From a virus: a stretch of 64,000 bases of DNA. This document shows positions 28,393 through 36,564 of the stretch, in pieces. A program made the translations under genes and the position numbers. The stretch spans positions 1 through 64,000 of IMG/VR virus record IMGVR_UViG_3300035698_012119, one strand, 5' to 3'. Within the stretch, counting starts at the first letter, position 1. Every line of letters starts with the position of its first letter. The notes beneath the pieces were generated by a model. It searched no databases and was not told where the DNA came from. It was given only the letters and a program-made list of their open reading frames with translations.

Positions 28393-29885
28393 TACAATCC
28401 ACCTACAAGTGCGCCACCAGCACTGATTCTCAAATCAGTGCTGCTCCAGTCCTTTTTCACCATGACATAGTAATTTTTCATCTCATCTTGTTCCATTCTG
28501 TGATTTACCGATCTTACTATATACTTGCCACTTAGGTGTTTATTTCTTTCTGGAGAACTTCTGCTTGTACCATCTGCTTGTTGAAACTTCTTGACGTCCA
28601 AATCGATAATGTCTCCAGCAGTAATGTCGAGTCGACCAGGCCCTATAGCAGATACAGTAACACTTTCAATGTGCTTTTCATATGCTTGTCTATTTGAAAT
28701 TATTTCTGCATAGTAATTTTCCGAATTTAGAGAATTTGCATCACTCGACGCGTCGCCATTCTTATCATAATTTACAACCACAATGAATTTCTTCTGAATA
28801 TCTTCATCGCGGCCAGTGGCTTGCAAACTTCGATGGGAAGCATCTACAAATTTGTTTGTGTGTTTATCTTGTAGCTTTTGATAACTTTCAATATTGAAAT
28901 ACTTGTCACGCTCTTGGAAATAGTTATACTGGCCGTCATCATTTAGAAGATTTGTTTGTCTTCTGAGAATGTCCAATTCAATCACTTTGTTTCTATATGC
29001 GCCGTTGTAAAGATCATCAAGACTGTTTATTCTGTGGGTATTTTCGATAGTCTCTAAGTTGTTTAGCTGAGCATCAAAAAAGTCAAGCGTATTTGGTATC
29101 GCATCATAATACGTAAAATTGAACAATCTTGTTTCATCATAGTCAGGCGTTTTTATGTCTTCCGCAAGTCGAAATAGATGTTCGTCAGTAACAAAATGGT
29201 AACCACGAGAAGACTCGAAGAATCTATATGTGCACGAGGGGCTGTTGTCAGCTGAATAGGCTCTCTTGGTAAGAAATTCCATTGCTTCTTCTGCTCTCAT
29301 AGCAGGAATTATACAACGTGTTCTTCCACTTGTTTCTTCGACGATAAGATCTTTGTTGTCATACGATCTTCTGTTTAATGACTTTGAAAATGCATCAGCA
29401 CTGTTATCAAAGTAATCAGCAAAAACAATTTTTGCCATTTCTGAAATAGGGACATCGCGAAACGGGCGTGTTATTTTATAGGTGCCAGCTTTGTATGATT
29501 GGTACGAGATGAAGTGTAGGTCGTAGTAGATGCCATCGTTTGTGTCTTTTACAGTTACATTGTCAATCTTATAGATGAAGCCAATAAATCTAAATGGCTC
29601 AGCAACCGCACCTGTTTGAACACCACCATTCTCGTTTATGATTTTTGAATCAGCAAGTTCAAAAACAATCTGCTCTTCGCCTCTCAGCGGAGTTTCTTCA
29701 AGCAATCCAACAGAATCGATTATACGGACTGTGCCGTGCATAGTTTCACTGTTAGTAGATGAATTTAAACTAATCGAAGGGATCAAGGCTGTTATGTCAA
29801 GATCGCGTTGACTATCATCAAATTCAAATCTAATAGTAGCTTTTTGAAGATTGTAATATGTTGGGTTGACAAACGAATCGCTCAT
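28392..29885 (-). CDS. Baseplate hub protein, gp27-like
   Basis: 497 residues. The sequence includes ATIRFEFDDSQRDLDITALI, RFIGFIYKIDNVTVKDTND, YDLHFISYQSYKAGTYKITR and GDIIDLDVKKFQ followed by GKYIVRSVNH. These fit a tube-like beta-barrel hub protein of the gp27/gpD type, which forms the trimeric ring holding gp5. It lies immediately upstream of gp5 in transcription order and shares one base with it, consistent with a gp27-gp5 complex. Sequence identity to T4 gp27 cannot be judged by eye, so the name is inferred from position and fold pattern. Its start overlaps the small upstream ORF by 4 bases. Confidence 0.6.
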   Translation of the reverse strand: MSDSFVNPTYYNLQKATIRFEFDDSQRDLDITALIPSISLNSSTNSETMHGTVRIIDSVGLLEETPLRGEEQIVFELADSKIINENGGVQTGAVAEPFRFIGFIYKIDNVTVKDTNDGIYYDLHFISYQSYKAGTYKITRPFRDVPISEMAKIVFADYFDNSADAFSKSLNRRSYDNKDLIVEETSGRTRCIIPAMRAEEAMEFLTKRAYSADNSPSCTYRFFESSRGYHFVTDEHLFRLAEDIKTPDYDETRLFNFTYYDAIPNTLDFFDAQLNNLETIENTHRINSLDDLYNGAYRNKVIELDILRRQTNLLNDDGQYNYFQERDKYFNIESYQKLQDKHTNKFVDASHRSLQATGRDEDIQKKFIVVVNYDKNGDASSDANSLNSENYYAEIISNRQAYEKHIESVTVSAIGPGRLDITAGDIIDLDVKKFQQADGTSRSSPERNKHLSGKYIVRSVNHRMEQDEMKNYYVMVKKDWSSTDLRISAGGALVGGL

Positions 29886-30133
29886 TCACGAAGAGACCTT
29901 CTAAATTCTTCGACAATTTGATTGCGATATACTTTATCAATCAAAATAATCTCGCGTTTGTTCTCGTTCATCTGCCTTTCAAAATCATACAACCGGATTG
30001 GCTTCCACTCATCTGGTATAATCTGCCGAATGGTTATTCTTCTACCTTCTTCAGTCAGAAGAACAACTTCATCCTCTTTTCGCAAGAAAAGTGTTCTAAA
30101 CGATTCGGGGCTAATTCTTACAACATCTGTCAT
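29882..30133 (-). CDS. Small conserved baseplate-operon protein
   Basis: 83 residues, beginning MTDVVRISPESFRTLFLRKE and ending EFRRSLRE. It overlaps both neighbours by 4 bases (ATGA type), so it is translated as part of the gp53-hub operon. The sequence is charged, with a predicted beta-hairpin (DEVVLLTEEGRRITIRQI) followed by a helix. No enzyme motif is seen. It may be a minor baseplate or assembly protein. The coding call rests on the double overlap, on the length and on ordinary codon use. Confidence 0.75.
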   Translation of the reverse strand: MTDVVRISPESFRTLFLRKEDEVVLLTEEGRRITIRQIIPDEWKPIRLYDFERQMNENKREIILIDKVYRNQIVEEFRRSLRE

Positions 30134-30519
30134 TTTACTACATCCTTATAGTAGTATACAATATTATCAGTTCTTTCTTCGTCCTGAGCCCACGATATAA
30201 CATCATACGTGCCACCAGTAGTTCTTGATATATCTGCGTATTTATTGGCAAAGTATTGATTGAATTCTCTTTCGTCCATTACCCATTTTGTATAGGGATC
30301 TGTAATGCCATTCGAAAGCATTACTAACCAAGTATCATCTACTGACCCGTAATAATTTTGAGCAATGTCTTCTGGTTTCTCTCCTTCCCTCACTGTGTAT
30401 GGCAAAAAGATGTAGGGATCTTTTAGTAAATCATCAATGATTTTGCTGCGCCTTGTTATGTCTGTAATTGTTTTACCGTCATATTGTATCAGGGGAAAAT
30501 TTGCAAAGTATTTTGACAT
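30130..30519 (-). CDS. 53: Baseplate wedge subunit gp53
   Basis: 129 residues. The N-terminus MSKYFANFPLIQYDGKTITD, followed by DPYIFLPYTVREGEKPEDIA and YYGSVDDTWLVMLSNGITDP, is the conserved gp53 sequence. It includes a LysM-like segment around EGEKPEDIAQNYYG. In T4, gp53 completes the wedge and joins wedges to each other around the hub. It lies between gp48 and a small ORF, overlapping the latter by 4 bases and gp48 by 1 base. Confidence 0.9.
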   Translation of the reverse strand: MSKYFANFPLIQYDGKTITDITRRSKIIDDLLKDPYIFLPYTVREGEKPEDIAQNYYGSVDDTWLVMLSNGITDPYTKWVMDEREFNQYFANKYADISRTTGGTYDVISWAQDEERTDNIVYYYKDVVK

Positions 30520-31475
30520 TAAGTGGATCCTACTCGTCCAGGGAACGTTGGATTGTTGCCAGATGAATTTACATTCGTGCTTGTTGCACCGTAATCTTCC
30601 GCCGTGTGGATGTCTGATTCGATTACAGTCATTTGCATTTGAACAGCAGCAGGTCTTCCACCACGCAACACAGCATTTCCGTTTGGTGTGAAGTTTGAGG
30701 AAAACGTTTGAACCATTGCTGTTTTAAAATAGAAATAGTGTCCTGGGTCGATGCCGACAAAGAACATATCAACCATCGCAGGATATTTAAACATTGCTCT
30801 TTGAACTACAGAAGTATTTACGTATTGAGGCAGCATATTCTTTTTAATTGTATCTGATATTTGTTGCAAATTAAAAGATTCCTCAGCGCTTTTGGGTGCA
30901 AGAGTCCAATCAAAACTGTGGGTTTTCATTTCCACGCCATCGAATGACAGCGCAGCTTTTGGGTTTACGAATGTCCCGGTTCCAGCATCTATATTCCTAC
31001 CTTGATTTGAAAACACTCCGTCAATGCCCTTTCTTGCAAGGAAAGCAATGTCCTTAGATAAATTGCCAGCAATTTCCTGCAAATTGTTACCCTGAATGCC
31101 GGGAATGTTCTTGAGAGCACCTTTTACTATTGCGCCCGATAGGTTACCGAGGCCTAGATCTTCCACATCGATTTCTGACAGAAGGCTCGAAACGACGTCT
31201 CCAGCGGTGCCTTGGTCAAATCTCTGAATGCGGACGTTAAATGTATCTGATATATTTGCGGGTAGTGGCAAGAAGATTGTATCAGTAGATCTTGTACCGG
31301 CGCTTACCAATTGAGAAAACCCTCTTTCAGAAGACGTCCGATATTGATATTCTCTGAACATAAGTAGAATACCATAATCATTATCTTCGATCGGAAAGTT
31401 AAGATTTTTAGGTGCGTTTTTTGCTGCCCTAAATAATTCTTCTTTTATCGGTTTAAAATTTGAACCGTTAGGCAT
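30519..31475 (-). CDS. 48: Baseplate tail-tube cap/initiator protein, gp48-like
   Basis: 318 residues. The C-terminal half (FDWTLAPKSAEESFNLQQIS, YPAMVDMFFVGIDPGHYFYF, VLRGGRPAAVQMQMTVIESD) matches the tube-domain part of gp48/gp54 proteins, which form the last baseplate rings on which the tail tube grows. It begins the minus-strand baseplate operon and has its own late promoter at 31513-31520. A second protein of this general class is encoded on the other strand at 32605, so the two could divide the gp48 and gp54 roles. Which is which is inferred. Confidence 0.75.
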   Translation of the reverse strand: MPNGSNFKPIKEELFRAAKNAPKNLNFPIEDNDYGILLMFREYQYRTSSERGFSQLVSAGTRSTDTIFLPLPANISDTFNVRIQRFDQGTAGDVVSSLLSEIDVEDLGLGNLSGAIVKGALKNIPGIQGNNLQEIAGNLSKDIAFLARKGIDGVFSNQGRNIDAGTGTFVNPKAALSFDGVEMKTHSFDWTLAPKSAEESFNLQQISDTIKKNMLPQYVNTSVVQRAMFKYPAMVDMFFVGIDPGHYFYFKTAMVQTFSSNFTPNGNAVLRGGRPAAVQMQMTVIESDIHTAEDYGATSTNVNSSGNNPTFPGRVGST

Positions 31476-31489
31476 TTTGTTCCCATCGT

Positions 31490-31497
31490 TATAAATA
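31490..31497 (+). promoter_or_regulatory. Late promoter for the plus-strand gp4 operon
   Basis: Exact TATAAATAACTATT on the plus strand, 38 bases before the TTG start of gp4. Its start point falls only a few bases from that of the opposing promoter at 31513-31520. Confidence 0.8.
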
Positions 31498-31512
31498 ACT
31501 ATTGACTAGTTC

Positions 31513-31520
31513 TATTTATA
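31513..31520 (-). promoter_or_regulatory. Late promoter for the minus-strand baseplate operon
   Basis: Exact TATAAATAGAAC on the minus strand, 37 bases before the ATG of gp48 at 31475. It faces the plus-strand box at 31490-31497, with 15 bases between the two boxes. Confidence 0.8.
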
Positions 31521-31535
31521 CAGAAAGATAAAAAT

Positions 31536-32000
31536 TTGGCATATAGTGGAAGGTTTCGCCCGAAAAATCCTGGCAAATACAAGGGCGATCCAACAAAGAT
31601 TACTTATCGATCTTTGTGGGAATTAAAGGTATTTCGCAGATGTGATGAACATCCTGATATAGTTGAATGGCAATCTGAAGAGATTGCCATACCATATATG
31701 AATCCGGTCAAAGGCAAAACAAGTAGATATTTTCCAGACATCGTGATTAAGAAGCGCGTATCTGCGGATAAATACCATATGATAATGATTGAAATAAAAC
31801 CTAAGAGCCAGACTAAACCGCCAGATCCTTCTGGAAGAAACAAGACAGCAACAGGTAGAGTATCACGGCGGTACATAAACGAAGCTGCAACTTATGCGGT
31901 CAATGAAGCAAAATGGAACGCAGCGGAAAGATATTGTAGAGAACGCAATTGGACTTTTCATATTATGACAGAAGATGAAATTAAACCACTAGGGAAGTAA
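31536..32000 (+). CDS. 4: Head completion protein gp4
   Basis: 154 residues from a TTG start at 31536, the first possible start after the late promoter. The sequence YKGDPTKITYRSLWELKVFR, then IPYMNPVKGKTSRYFPDIVI and YHMIMIEIKPKSQTKPP, is typical of gp4. It has a nuclease-like Glu/Asp-xx-IEIKPK core that resembles TnsA and restriction-type nucleases. In T4, gp4 is needed to finish DNA-filled heads so that tails can attach. The gene opens a plus-strand operon and is followed after 2 bases by the next gene. Confidence 0.9.
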   Translation: MAYSGRFRPKNPGKYKGDPTKITYRSLWELKVFRRCDEHPDIVEWQSEEIAIPYMNPVKGKTSRYFPDIVIKKRVSADKYHMIMIEIKPKSQTKPPDPSGRNKTATGRVSRRYINEAATYAVNEAKWNAAERYCRERNWTFHIMTEDEIKPLGK

Positions 32001-32002
32001 AA

Positions 32003-32599
32003 ATGGCAGCATCACTATTCGATGACATTCTATTAAAAGGACTTCGGTCAGGTCAAGTGCCTGCTCGGTCGGAGTCAGCGCGTACTTGGTTTAGAGACAA
32101 AGCAAAATCCATGGGTAAAGTATCAGAAACAAAAATTCTGAGAGATGATACTTCAAGATTGAAAAATCGTTCTGCTATAGGTAAAATGTATTTCTTCATG
32201 TATGACGCAAAGCATAAGAAAACACTTCCTTACTATGATGCGTTTCCGCTTATTTTTCCAGTTGATAGAGTCGAAGGCGGATTTTACGGACTTAACATGC
32301 ATTACCTGCCTCTGAAATTAAGAGCACAGCTAATGGACGCGCTGTACGACATAGCAAGTAATAGCAGATATGATCAAAGTACAAAGCTAAAACTCTCATA
32401 CAGTGTTCTAAAAGGCGCTGAAAAATTTAAGATATTTCAGCCTACATTCAAACGATATTTGAGCAGTAACGTAAGAAGTAGATTCGTAGAAGTAGAGTCT
32501 GCAGAGTGGGACATTGCACTATTTCTCGGTTCGGAGCAATTCGTCGGCGCATCGAAAACAAAAGTCTGGGCAGATTCTAGAAAAATAATAAAAGGTTAA
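32003..32599 (+). CDS. Conserved T4-type virion protein, candidate gp2 DNA-end protector
   Basis: 198 residues. The sequence SAIGKMYFFMYDAKHKKTLP, then YYDAFPLIFPVDR and GGFYGLNMHYLPLKLRAQLM, is highly conserved among marine T4-type phages. In T4, gene 2 (DNA-end protector) lies close to gene 4, and the protein enters the cell with the DNA to protect its ends from RecBCD. The gene's position after gp4 makes gp2 the best candidate, but I cannot confirm homology with T4 gp2 by reading alone. The pattern is alpha/beta with a basic character (KARTWFRDKAKS-like N-terminus). It ends 5 bases before the next gene. Confidence 0.6.
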   Translation: MAASLFDDILLKGLRSGQVPARSESARTWFRDKAKSMGKVSETKILRDDTSRLKNRSAIGKMYFFMYDAKHKKTLPYYDAFPLIFPVDRVEGGFYGLNMHYLPLKLRAQLMDALYDIASNSRYDQSTKLKLSYSVLKGAEKFKIFQPTFKRYLSSNVRSRFVEVESAEWDIALFLGSEQFVGASKTKVWADSRKIIKG

Positions 32600-32604
32600 T
32601 ATAG

Positions 32605-33315
32605 ATGTTCAACATCTCAGAGTTTAAAGCAAGAATAGACCGTCACGGCGGTCCTGCTCGCACGAGTTTGTTTGAGGTGGCTATATCACCAACGAATAGA
32701 CGCGGGGAACTAATCGTCCCTGGAGTTATTTCGACGGATGACCTTCGTTTCTTTTGTCAGACTGTATCCATGCCAGGCATCAACCTAGAGGTAATGCCGT
32801 ATAGACCAAATGGCTTGGGTTTTACCGAATCAATGCCAATGAACTCGTCTCCCGACCAATTAAATGCGGTATTCATGCTTGATAGTAATCAGCGTGTTAT
32901 GACTTATTTTCATCGTTGGATAGCATCAGTTGTAAACGTGAATGGGAACAGAGGAGACAGTGTAACAGGACTTGCACCTAAGCTCATTGAATATAAAGAT
33001 ACATATGCTGCATCTGAATTGACCATTAGACACTATTCCACGCATAACCCGTTTGAATATTATGAATGTCGCTACGAGGGTGTGTTTCCTACTCAAGTCG
33101 GCGCACTTGAGTTAAGTTGGGCTGGCGACGGCGCAGCAACAATAACCGTAAATTTCACATACAACAGAATGGTGTATTCTGGGTTTACAGAGTCGAATGT
33201 TGACGTGTCGTCCAGTTTTGTTGGGACACAAGGCTCTACAATAAGAGGCAATAACTTGGCTCAGACAATACAAGACTTCAACACGAGATCGGTTGATTTA
33301 CTTACAACAGTATAA
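32605..33315 (+). CDS. Tail-tube-related baseplate protein, gp54-like candidate
   Basis: 236 residues, beginning MFNISEFKARIDRHGGPART. The sequence SLFEVAISPTNRRGE, FFCQTVSMPGINLEVMPYRP, LNAVFMLDSNQRVMTYFHRW and WAGDGAATITVNFTYNRMVY shows the strand pattern of tail-tube and tube-initiator proteins. T4 gp54 is the ring that starts tube polymerisation on gp48. A longer copy of the tube fold plus an N-terminal helix fits gp54 better than gp19. It lies between the gp2 candidate and gp26. The fold is likely; the specific gp number is inferred from context. Confidence 0.6.
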   Translation: MFNISEFKARIDRHGGPARTSLFEVAISPTNRRGELIVPGVISTDDLRFFCQTVSMPGINLEVMPYRPNGLGFTESMPMNSSPDQLNAVFMLDSNQRVMTYFHRWIASVVNVNGNRGDSVTGLAPKLIEYKDTYAASELTIRHYSTHNPFEYYECRYEGVFPTQVGALELSWAGDGAATITVNFTYNRMVYSGFTESNVDVSSSFVGTQGSTIRGNNLAQTIQDFNTRSVDLLTTV

Positions 33316-33341
33316 TTACAACATAAAGGATACTACATATT

Positions 33342-34043
33342 ATGGCACTACCTAAAATTGAGCTTCCAGTCTACCAATGTGAATTACCATCAACAGGCAA
33401 GAAGGTCAAATTCCGCCCATTTACCGTTAAGGAGGAAAAGATACTGTTGACTGCTCAAGAGTCAAAGGAAACTGAGCAAATATTACTGTCTATTAAACAG
33501 ATTCTGACTAACTGTATTGTTGATAAAGACGTGGCCGAGCTTGCTATTTTTGACGTTGAATATTTGCTTATTCAACTTAGATCAAAATCAGTCGACAACA
33601 GAGTTGAATTTGAGATAACAGATCCTGCAACAGAAGAAAAGATTAAACTTGAACTTGACCTAGGAACAGTAAAGGTAGAGCACAACAAAGAGCATACGGA
33701 TAAGATTGTGATTTCCGAACAATATACACTGTTTCTAAAGTATCCAACCATTGACGACTTTGAAACACTGATGTCGAAAGAAGAGCCAACTGCGGAAGAT
33801 AGCTACCAGTTAATGATTTCTTGCCTTGACAAACTTGCATCAGAAGATGAAGTTTTTAACTTTAAAGATTTTCCCAAAGAGGAAATTGACGAATTCGTTG
33901 AAAGTCTGCACAGTGATACGATCAAAAAAATAAAGACATTCTTTGATACAATGCCTAAAGTCCGCCACGAAATAAAATATAAAAACTCTAAGGGCGACTC
34001 GAACATATTTGTGATGGAAGGAACCCAAACTTTTTTTATCTGA
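33342..34043 (+). CDS. 26: gp26-type baseplate/tail assembly protein
   Basis: 233 residues. The N-terminus, with PVYQCELPSTGKKVKFRPFT and VKEEKILLTAQESKE, followed by ILTNCIVDKDVAELAIFDVE and LIQLRSKSVDNRVEFEI, is the T4 gp26 baseplate family. The last codons are ACT TTT TTT ATC TGA. The seven-T run just before the stop is a good -1 slippery site leading into the overlapping small ORF. The gene precedes the tape measure by one small ORF, exactly where tail assembly chaperones lie in other tailed phages. A chaperone-like role for gp26 is therefore plausible. The coding call is firm. Confidence 0.88.
   Translation: MALPKIELPVYQCELPSTGKKVKFRPFTVKEEKILLTAQESKETEQILLSIKQILTNCIVDKDVAELAIFDVEYLLIQLRSKSVDNRVEFEITDPATEEKIKLELDLGTVKVEHNKEHTDKIVISEQYTLFLKYPTIDDFETLMSKEEPTAEDSYQLMISCLDKLASEDEVFNFKDFPKEEIDEFVESLHSDTIKKIKTFFDTMPKVRHEIKYKNSKGDSNIFVMEGTQTFFI
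34031..34037 (+). promoter_or_regulatory. Candidate -1 ribosomal frameshift site (T7 run)
   Basis: The last sense codons of gp26 are ACT TTT TTT ATC before TGA at 34041-34043. Two tRNAs decoding TTT TTT can slip back one base on T TTT TTT without losing pairing. The -1 frame is then open from 34037 to the stop at 34217-34219 and includes the gp51-like ORF, giving a gp26-gp51 fusion about 60 codons longer. Confidence 0.6.
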
Positions 34044-34219
34044 TGTTGAGCCATACAAGTTTGTCGATATATTACCAAAAAATATTTTCCATGGCTCAAC
34101 ACCATAAATATAGTATTACAGAATTAGAGGCAATGTTACCGTACGAGAGGGACATTTATTTTGAATTGTTAATTGATTTCATAGAAAAACAAAGAGAAGA
34201 ACAAAGGAATCGAAGCTAA
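34043..34219 (+). CDS. Small gp51-like assembly protein (also reachable by -1 frameshift from gp26)
   Basis: Two starts are possible. An ATG at 34043 overlaps the gp26 stop as TGATG and gives 58 residues. An ATG at 34091 gives 42 residues, MAQHHKYSITELEAMLPYER onward. The segment KYSITELEAMLPYERDIYFE is the conserved part of the small protein called gp51 (hub assembly catalyst) in marine T4-type phages, though it is far shorter than T4 gp51. The stop overlaps the tape-measure ATG as TAATG. The whole frame also continues upstream to the T7 slippery run, so it may be made mainly as a gp26 fusion, in the manner of gpG-gpT of lambda. A weak late-like CATAAATA box lies at 34103-34110. Confidence 0.7.
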   Translation: MLSHTSLSIYYQKIFSMAQHHKYSITELEAMLPYERDIYFELLIDFIEKQREEQRNRS

Positions 34220-35997
34220 TGGCGGAAGCAACTCTACAGAATGTCATTCAACATATGAAGGTAGAAGGTCAGCTGGTGCGAAACACTGGCACAAATTCTA
34301 TCAGATCGGTAAAAATTGAACTGCAGAGTATCTACAAAACTGTGTTCGAACAGACCGCAATTCTGCAACAGATGTTGGACCTTACGAAAGTTGATTCAGA
34401 GGCGGCAGAGCGACGCAGGCAGACTGCACAGGCAGATACGTCTAATGTTGTACCACAAATGGTTGCACCTCCTGTGGTACAACCTGTCACTTCTTCTATG
34501 TCAAGCGACTCTGCGCTCATGTCAGCAATATCCAGTCTTAAAGGCGTAGGTATTCTTGCGGGCTCGATGGCACTAGGTCTGGGAACTGCATTAGGCTTGG
34601 TCTCAGGACAATTAAAGGCAATAAGAATCTTAATTCCCGGTCTTAATTCTACAATTGCTTCTATATCAAAATTCTTTTCTGATTTTAAAGCAAACCTTAC
34701 AAGTAAAATTACAAGCATTACAACTATCACTGGAAAGATATTTGACGGCGCATTGTCATTCATAAAGAACACTTTTTCATTAGGCGACAATTCAGGTATA
34801 GCTAAGGTTCTTGTGCCAATAAAAAATTATTTAAGCGACGCTGTAAAAATGTTTACAGGTATAGGTAAAACACTGGGCAGCATTTTTAGTTTTGTGGGCA
34901 AATGGTCAATTACATTTAAAGCGCTAAAAGGCAGTTTTGGCCTGATAGGATCAGCAATAGGGTCCATCGGAAAGGTAGCAGGAAAACTATTTGCTCCTAT
35001 AGCTATAATCACAACAGCATTCGACACGATAAAAGGCGCACTTGACGGCTTTGCTTCTGGTGGTATTCTTGGAGGTATACAAGGCGCAATCACTGGGTTT
35101 GTAACATCATTAATTACAGTTCCGTTAGATTTGATAAAGAATGCTGTGGCATGGGTATTAGGCAAATTTGGCTTCGAAGGTGCATCAGAGGTTCTAAAAG
35201 GTTTTAGTTTTACAGACCTATATAAAGAATTAATAGGCTCGATATTCTCTGGCGTAGAAGGTGTGATAAATTTTGTTAAGGATCTGTTTACAAGTCTTAT
35301 TGACGGCGCATTTTCTGGTATTAATATGGCAATAGATTTTGTAAAAGGTATCTTTGGATTTGATACGAGTGAAGAACCATTCAAACTTCAAGACTGGATT
35401 ATGTCTAAGGCAACAGAAATTTTTGAATGGATAGGTAAACTCTTCTCATTCCTTCCTTCAGTAGAGGAAATAAAGAATACTCTCATGTCTTATCTGCCCG
35501 AGTGGATGCAACCAGATTCTATTAATGCGCAACGAGACTCAATCTCCAATCAAATTTCCCAGCAAAGAGCATACATGTCAAGTGGCGATATGCGTGACTG
35601 GAAAGGCAAAAGCAGAGAAAATATAGTACAGGAGCTAGAAGATCAGAAGTCCCTATTGCCAGGATATAGCACAGGCACTCGAGGATTTGTCGATTTTGGT
35701 GTCGGTTCTCCTGCTATGCTTCACGGCATAGAGGCTGTGGTTCCTAGAAACACTGCTGCGGGCTTGTTTCTTGCCAACAACTTTGATAAGAACTATGCTC
35801 CGATTTCAAAGAACATTGCAAACGTATCAACTGCTGCAATACAGGCGTCTGGCGCTGCACCGATTGTAATTGCAAATGCGCCAACCATTGCCCCAGTGAC
35901 CAATAACGTGCGAGGAGCAACTAACTATAGCAACCAACGGATAACTGCTATGGGCAGTGGTTCTAGTGGTTCTGGCCTAGGCAGGTTTGCAAATTAA
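34219..35997 (+). CDS. 29: Tape measure protein, gp29-like
   Basis: 592 residues. An N-terminal helical region (SVKIELQSIYKTVFEQTAIL) is followed by a hydrophobic middle rich in Gly, Ala and Ile. Examples are LKGVGILAGSMALGLGTALG, IGSIGKVAGKLFAPIAIITT and GGILGGIQGAITGFVTSLI. These resemble the membrane-interacting segments of tape measure proteins. Repeated units with FTSLIDGAFSGINMAIDFVK follow. The C-terminus (AMLHGIEAVVPRNTAAGLF) is a conserved tape-measure end. It sits directly after gp26 and the small gp51-like ORF, the standard place for a tape measure. In T4, gp29 sets tail length and is part of the hub. The gene is followed at once by a strong terminator. Confidence 0.8.
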   Translation: MAEATLQNVIQHMKVEGQLVRNTGTNSIRSVKIELQSIYKTVFEQTAILQQMLDLTKVDSEAAERRRQTAQADTSNVVPQMVAPPVVQPVTSSMSSDSALMSAISSLKGVGILAGSMALGLGTALGLVSGQLKAIRILIPGLNSTIASISKFFSDFKANLTSKITSITTITGKIFDGALSFIKNTFSLGDNSGIAKVLVPIKNYLSDAVKMFTGIGKTLGSIFSFVGKWSITFKALKGSFGLIGSAIGSIGKVAGKLFAPIAIITTAFDTIKGALDGFASGGILGGIQGAITGFVTSLITVPLDLIKNAVAWVLGKFGFEGASEVLKGFSFTDLYKELIGSIFSGVEGVINFVKDLFTSLIDGAFSGINMAIDFVKGIFGFDTSEEPFKLQDWIMSKATEIFEWIGKLFSFLPSVEEIKNTLMSYLPEWMQPDSINAQRDSISNQISQQRAYMSSGDMRDWKGKSRENIVQELEDQKSLLPGYSTGTRGFVDFGVGSPAMLHGIEAVVPRNTAAGLFLANNFDKNYAPISKNIANVSTAAIQASGAAPIVIANAPTIAPVTNNVRGATNYSNQRITAMGSGSSGSGLGRFAN

Positions 35998-36026
35998 AAA
36001 AGGAGCCTTCAGAAGGCTCCTTTTGT
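35995..36026. terminator. Bidirectional intrinsic terminator
   Basis: A 9-bp perfect stem (AGGAGCCTT at 36001-36009, AAGGCTCCT at 36013-36021) with a 3-base loop is flanked by A-runs and T-runs on both sides. It separates the converging tape-measure and dUTPase genes. Confidence 0.9.
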
Positions 36027-36048
36027 TTCGATTGCGTTGAGATAGGTG

Positions 36049-36564
36049 TTATTCTACTCCCGTCGAACCCAAACCGCCTTCGCGGTCAGTCTTTTGAGTC
36101 GGACGTGACAAACGCTCTGTGAGTTTGCACTTATCCCTATCGATCTTCTGCAACTGTGCTTGGGCAATTCTATCGCCTGCATATATTGTAATCGGCGTAT
36201 CGCTTGCATTGTAGACCATTACGTATGTAGGATCAATGTAGTCCGAATCGATAACACCAACACCGTTTGCAAGCATCAGTCCATATTTTAGAGCCATGCT
36301 TGAACGAATGTAGATCTTCATCTCGTGATATTTGGGGATATCAAATATCAAACCTGTAGGGACAAGAGTTCTGAACGATGCGTGAAGCTGAATAGAAGGT
36401 TTGCCACCTGCAATTCTAACTGGTAGTTGCATAGTTTTGTTGTGAGGATTGTATGCTGTAACTTTGTCTTCCAGATCAAAACATGCACGAAGATCAAAAC
36501 ATGCTGACCCTTCTGTTGCAAATTCGGGGATTACAGCTGACTCTTTATCACGAAATATTCTCAT
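36049..36564 (-). CDS. dut: dUTP diphosphatase (trimeric dUTPase)
   Basis: 171 residues from the ATG at 36564, chosen because an AGAGGAAG ribosome-binding site lies 8 bases upstream; an earlier TTG at 36591 has none. The five dUTPase motifs are present in order: EGSACFDLRA, RSSMALKYGL, NGVGVIDSDYID, DRIAQAQL and the C-terminal REGGLGSTG that closes over the substrate. The enzyme converts dUTP to dUMP and pyrophosphate, keeping uracil out of DNA and feeding dTTP synthesis. It overlaps the end of regA by 17 bases and is the last gene before the bidirectional terminator. Confidence 0.93.
   Translation of the reverse strand: MRIFRDKESAVIPEFATEGSACFDLRACFDLEDKVTAYNPHNKTMQLPVRIAGGKPSIQLHASFRTLVPTGLIFDIPKYHEMKIYIRSSMALKYGLMLANGVGVIDSDYIDPTYVMVYNASDTPITIYAGDRIAQAQLQKIDRDKCKLTERLSRPTQKTDREGGLGSTGVE

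Noticed and set aside
34043-34115. A +1 frame extension of gp26 (Leu-Ser-Asp-Val-Glu-Pro...) after the T run
   Set aside because: It is open for only 22 codons and leads nowhere. The -1 frame leads into a conserved ORF.
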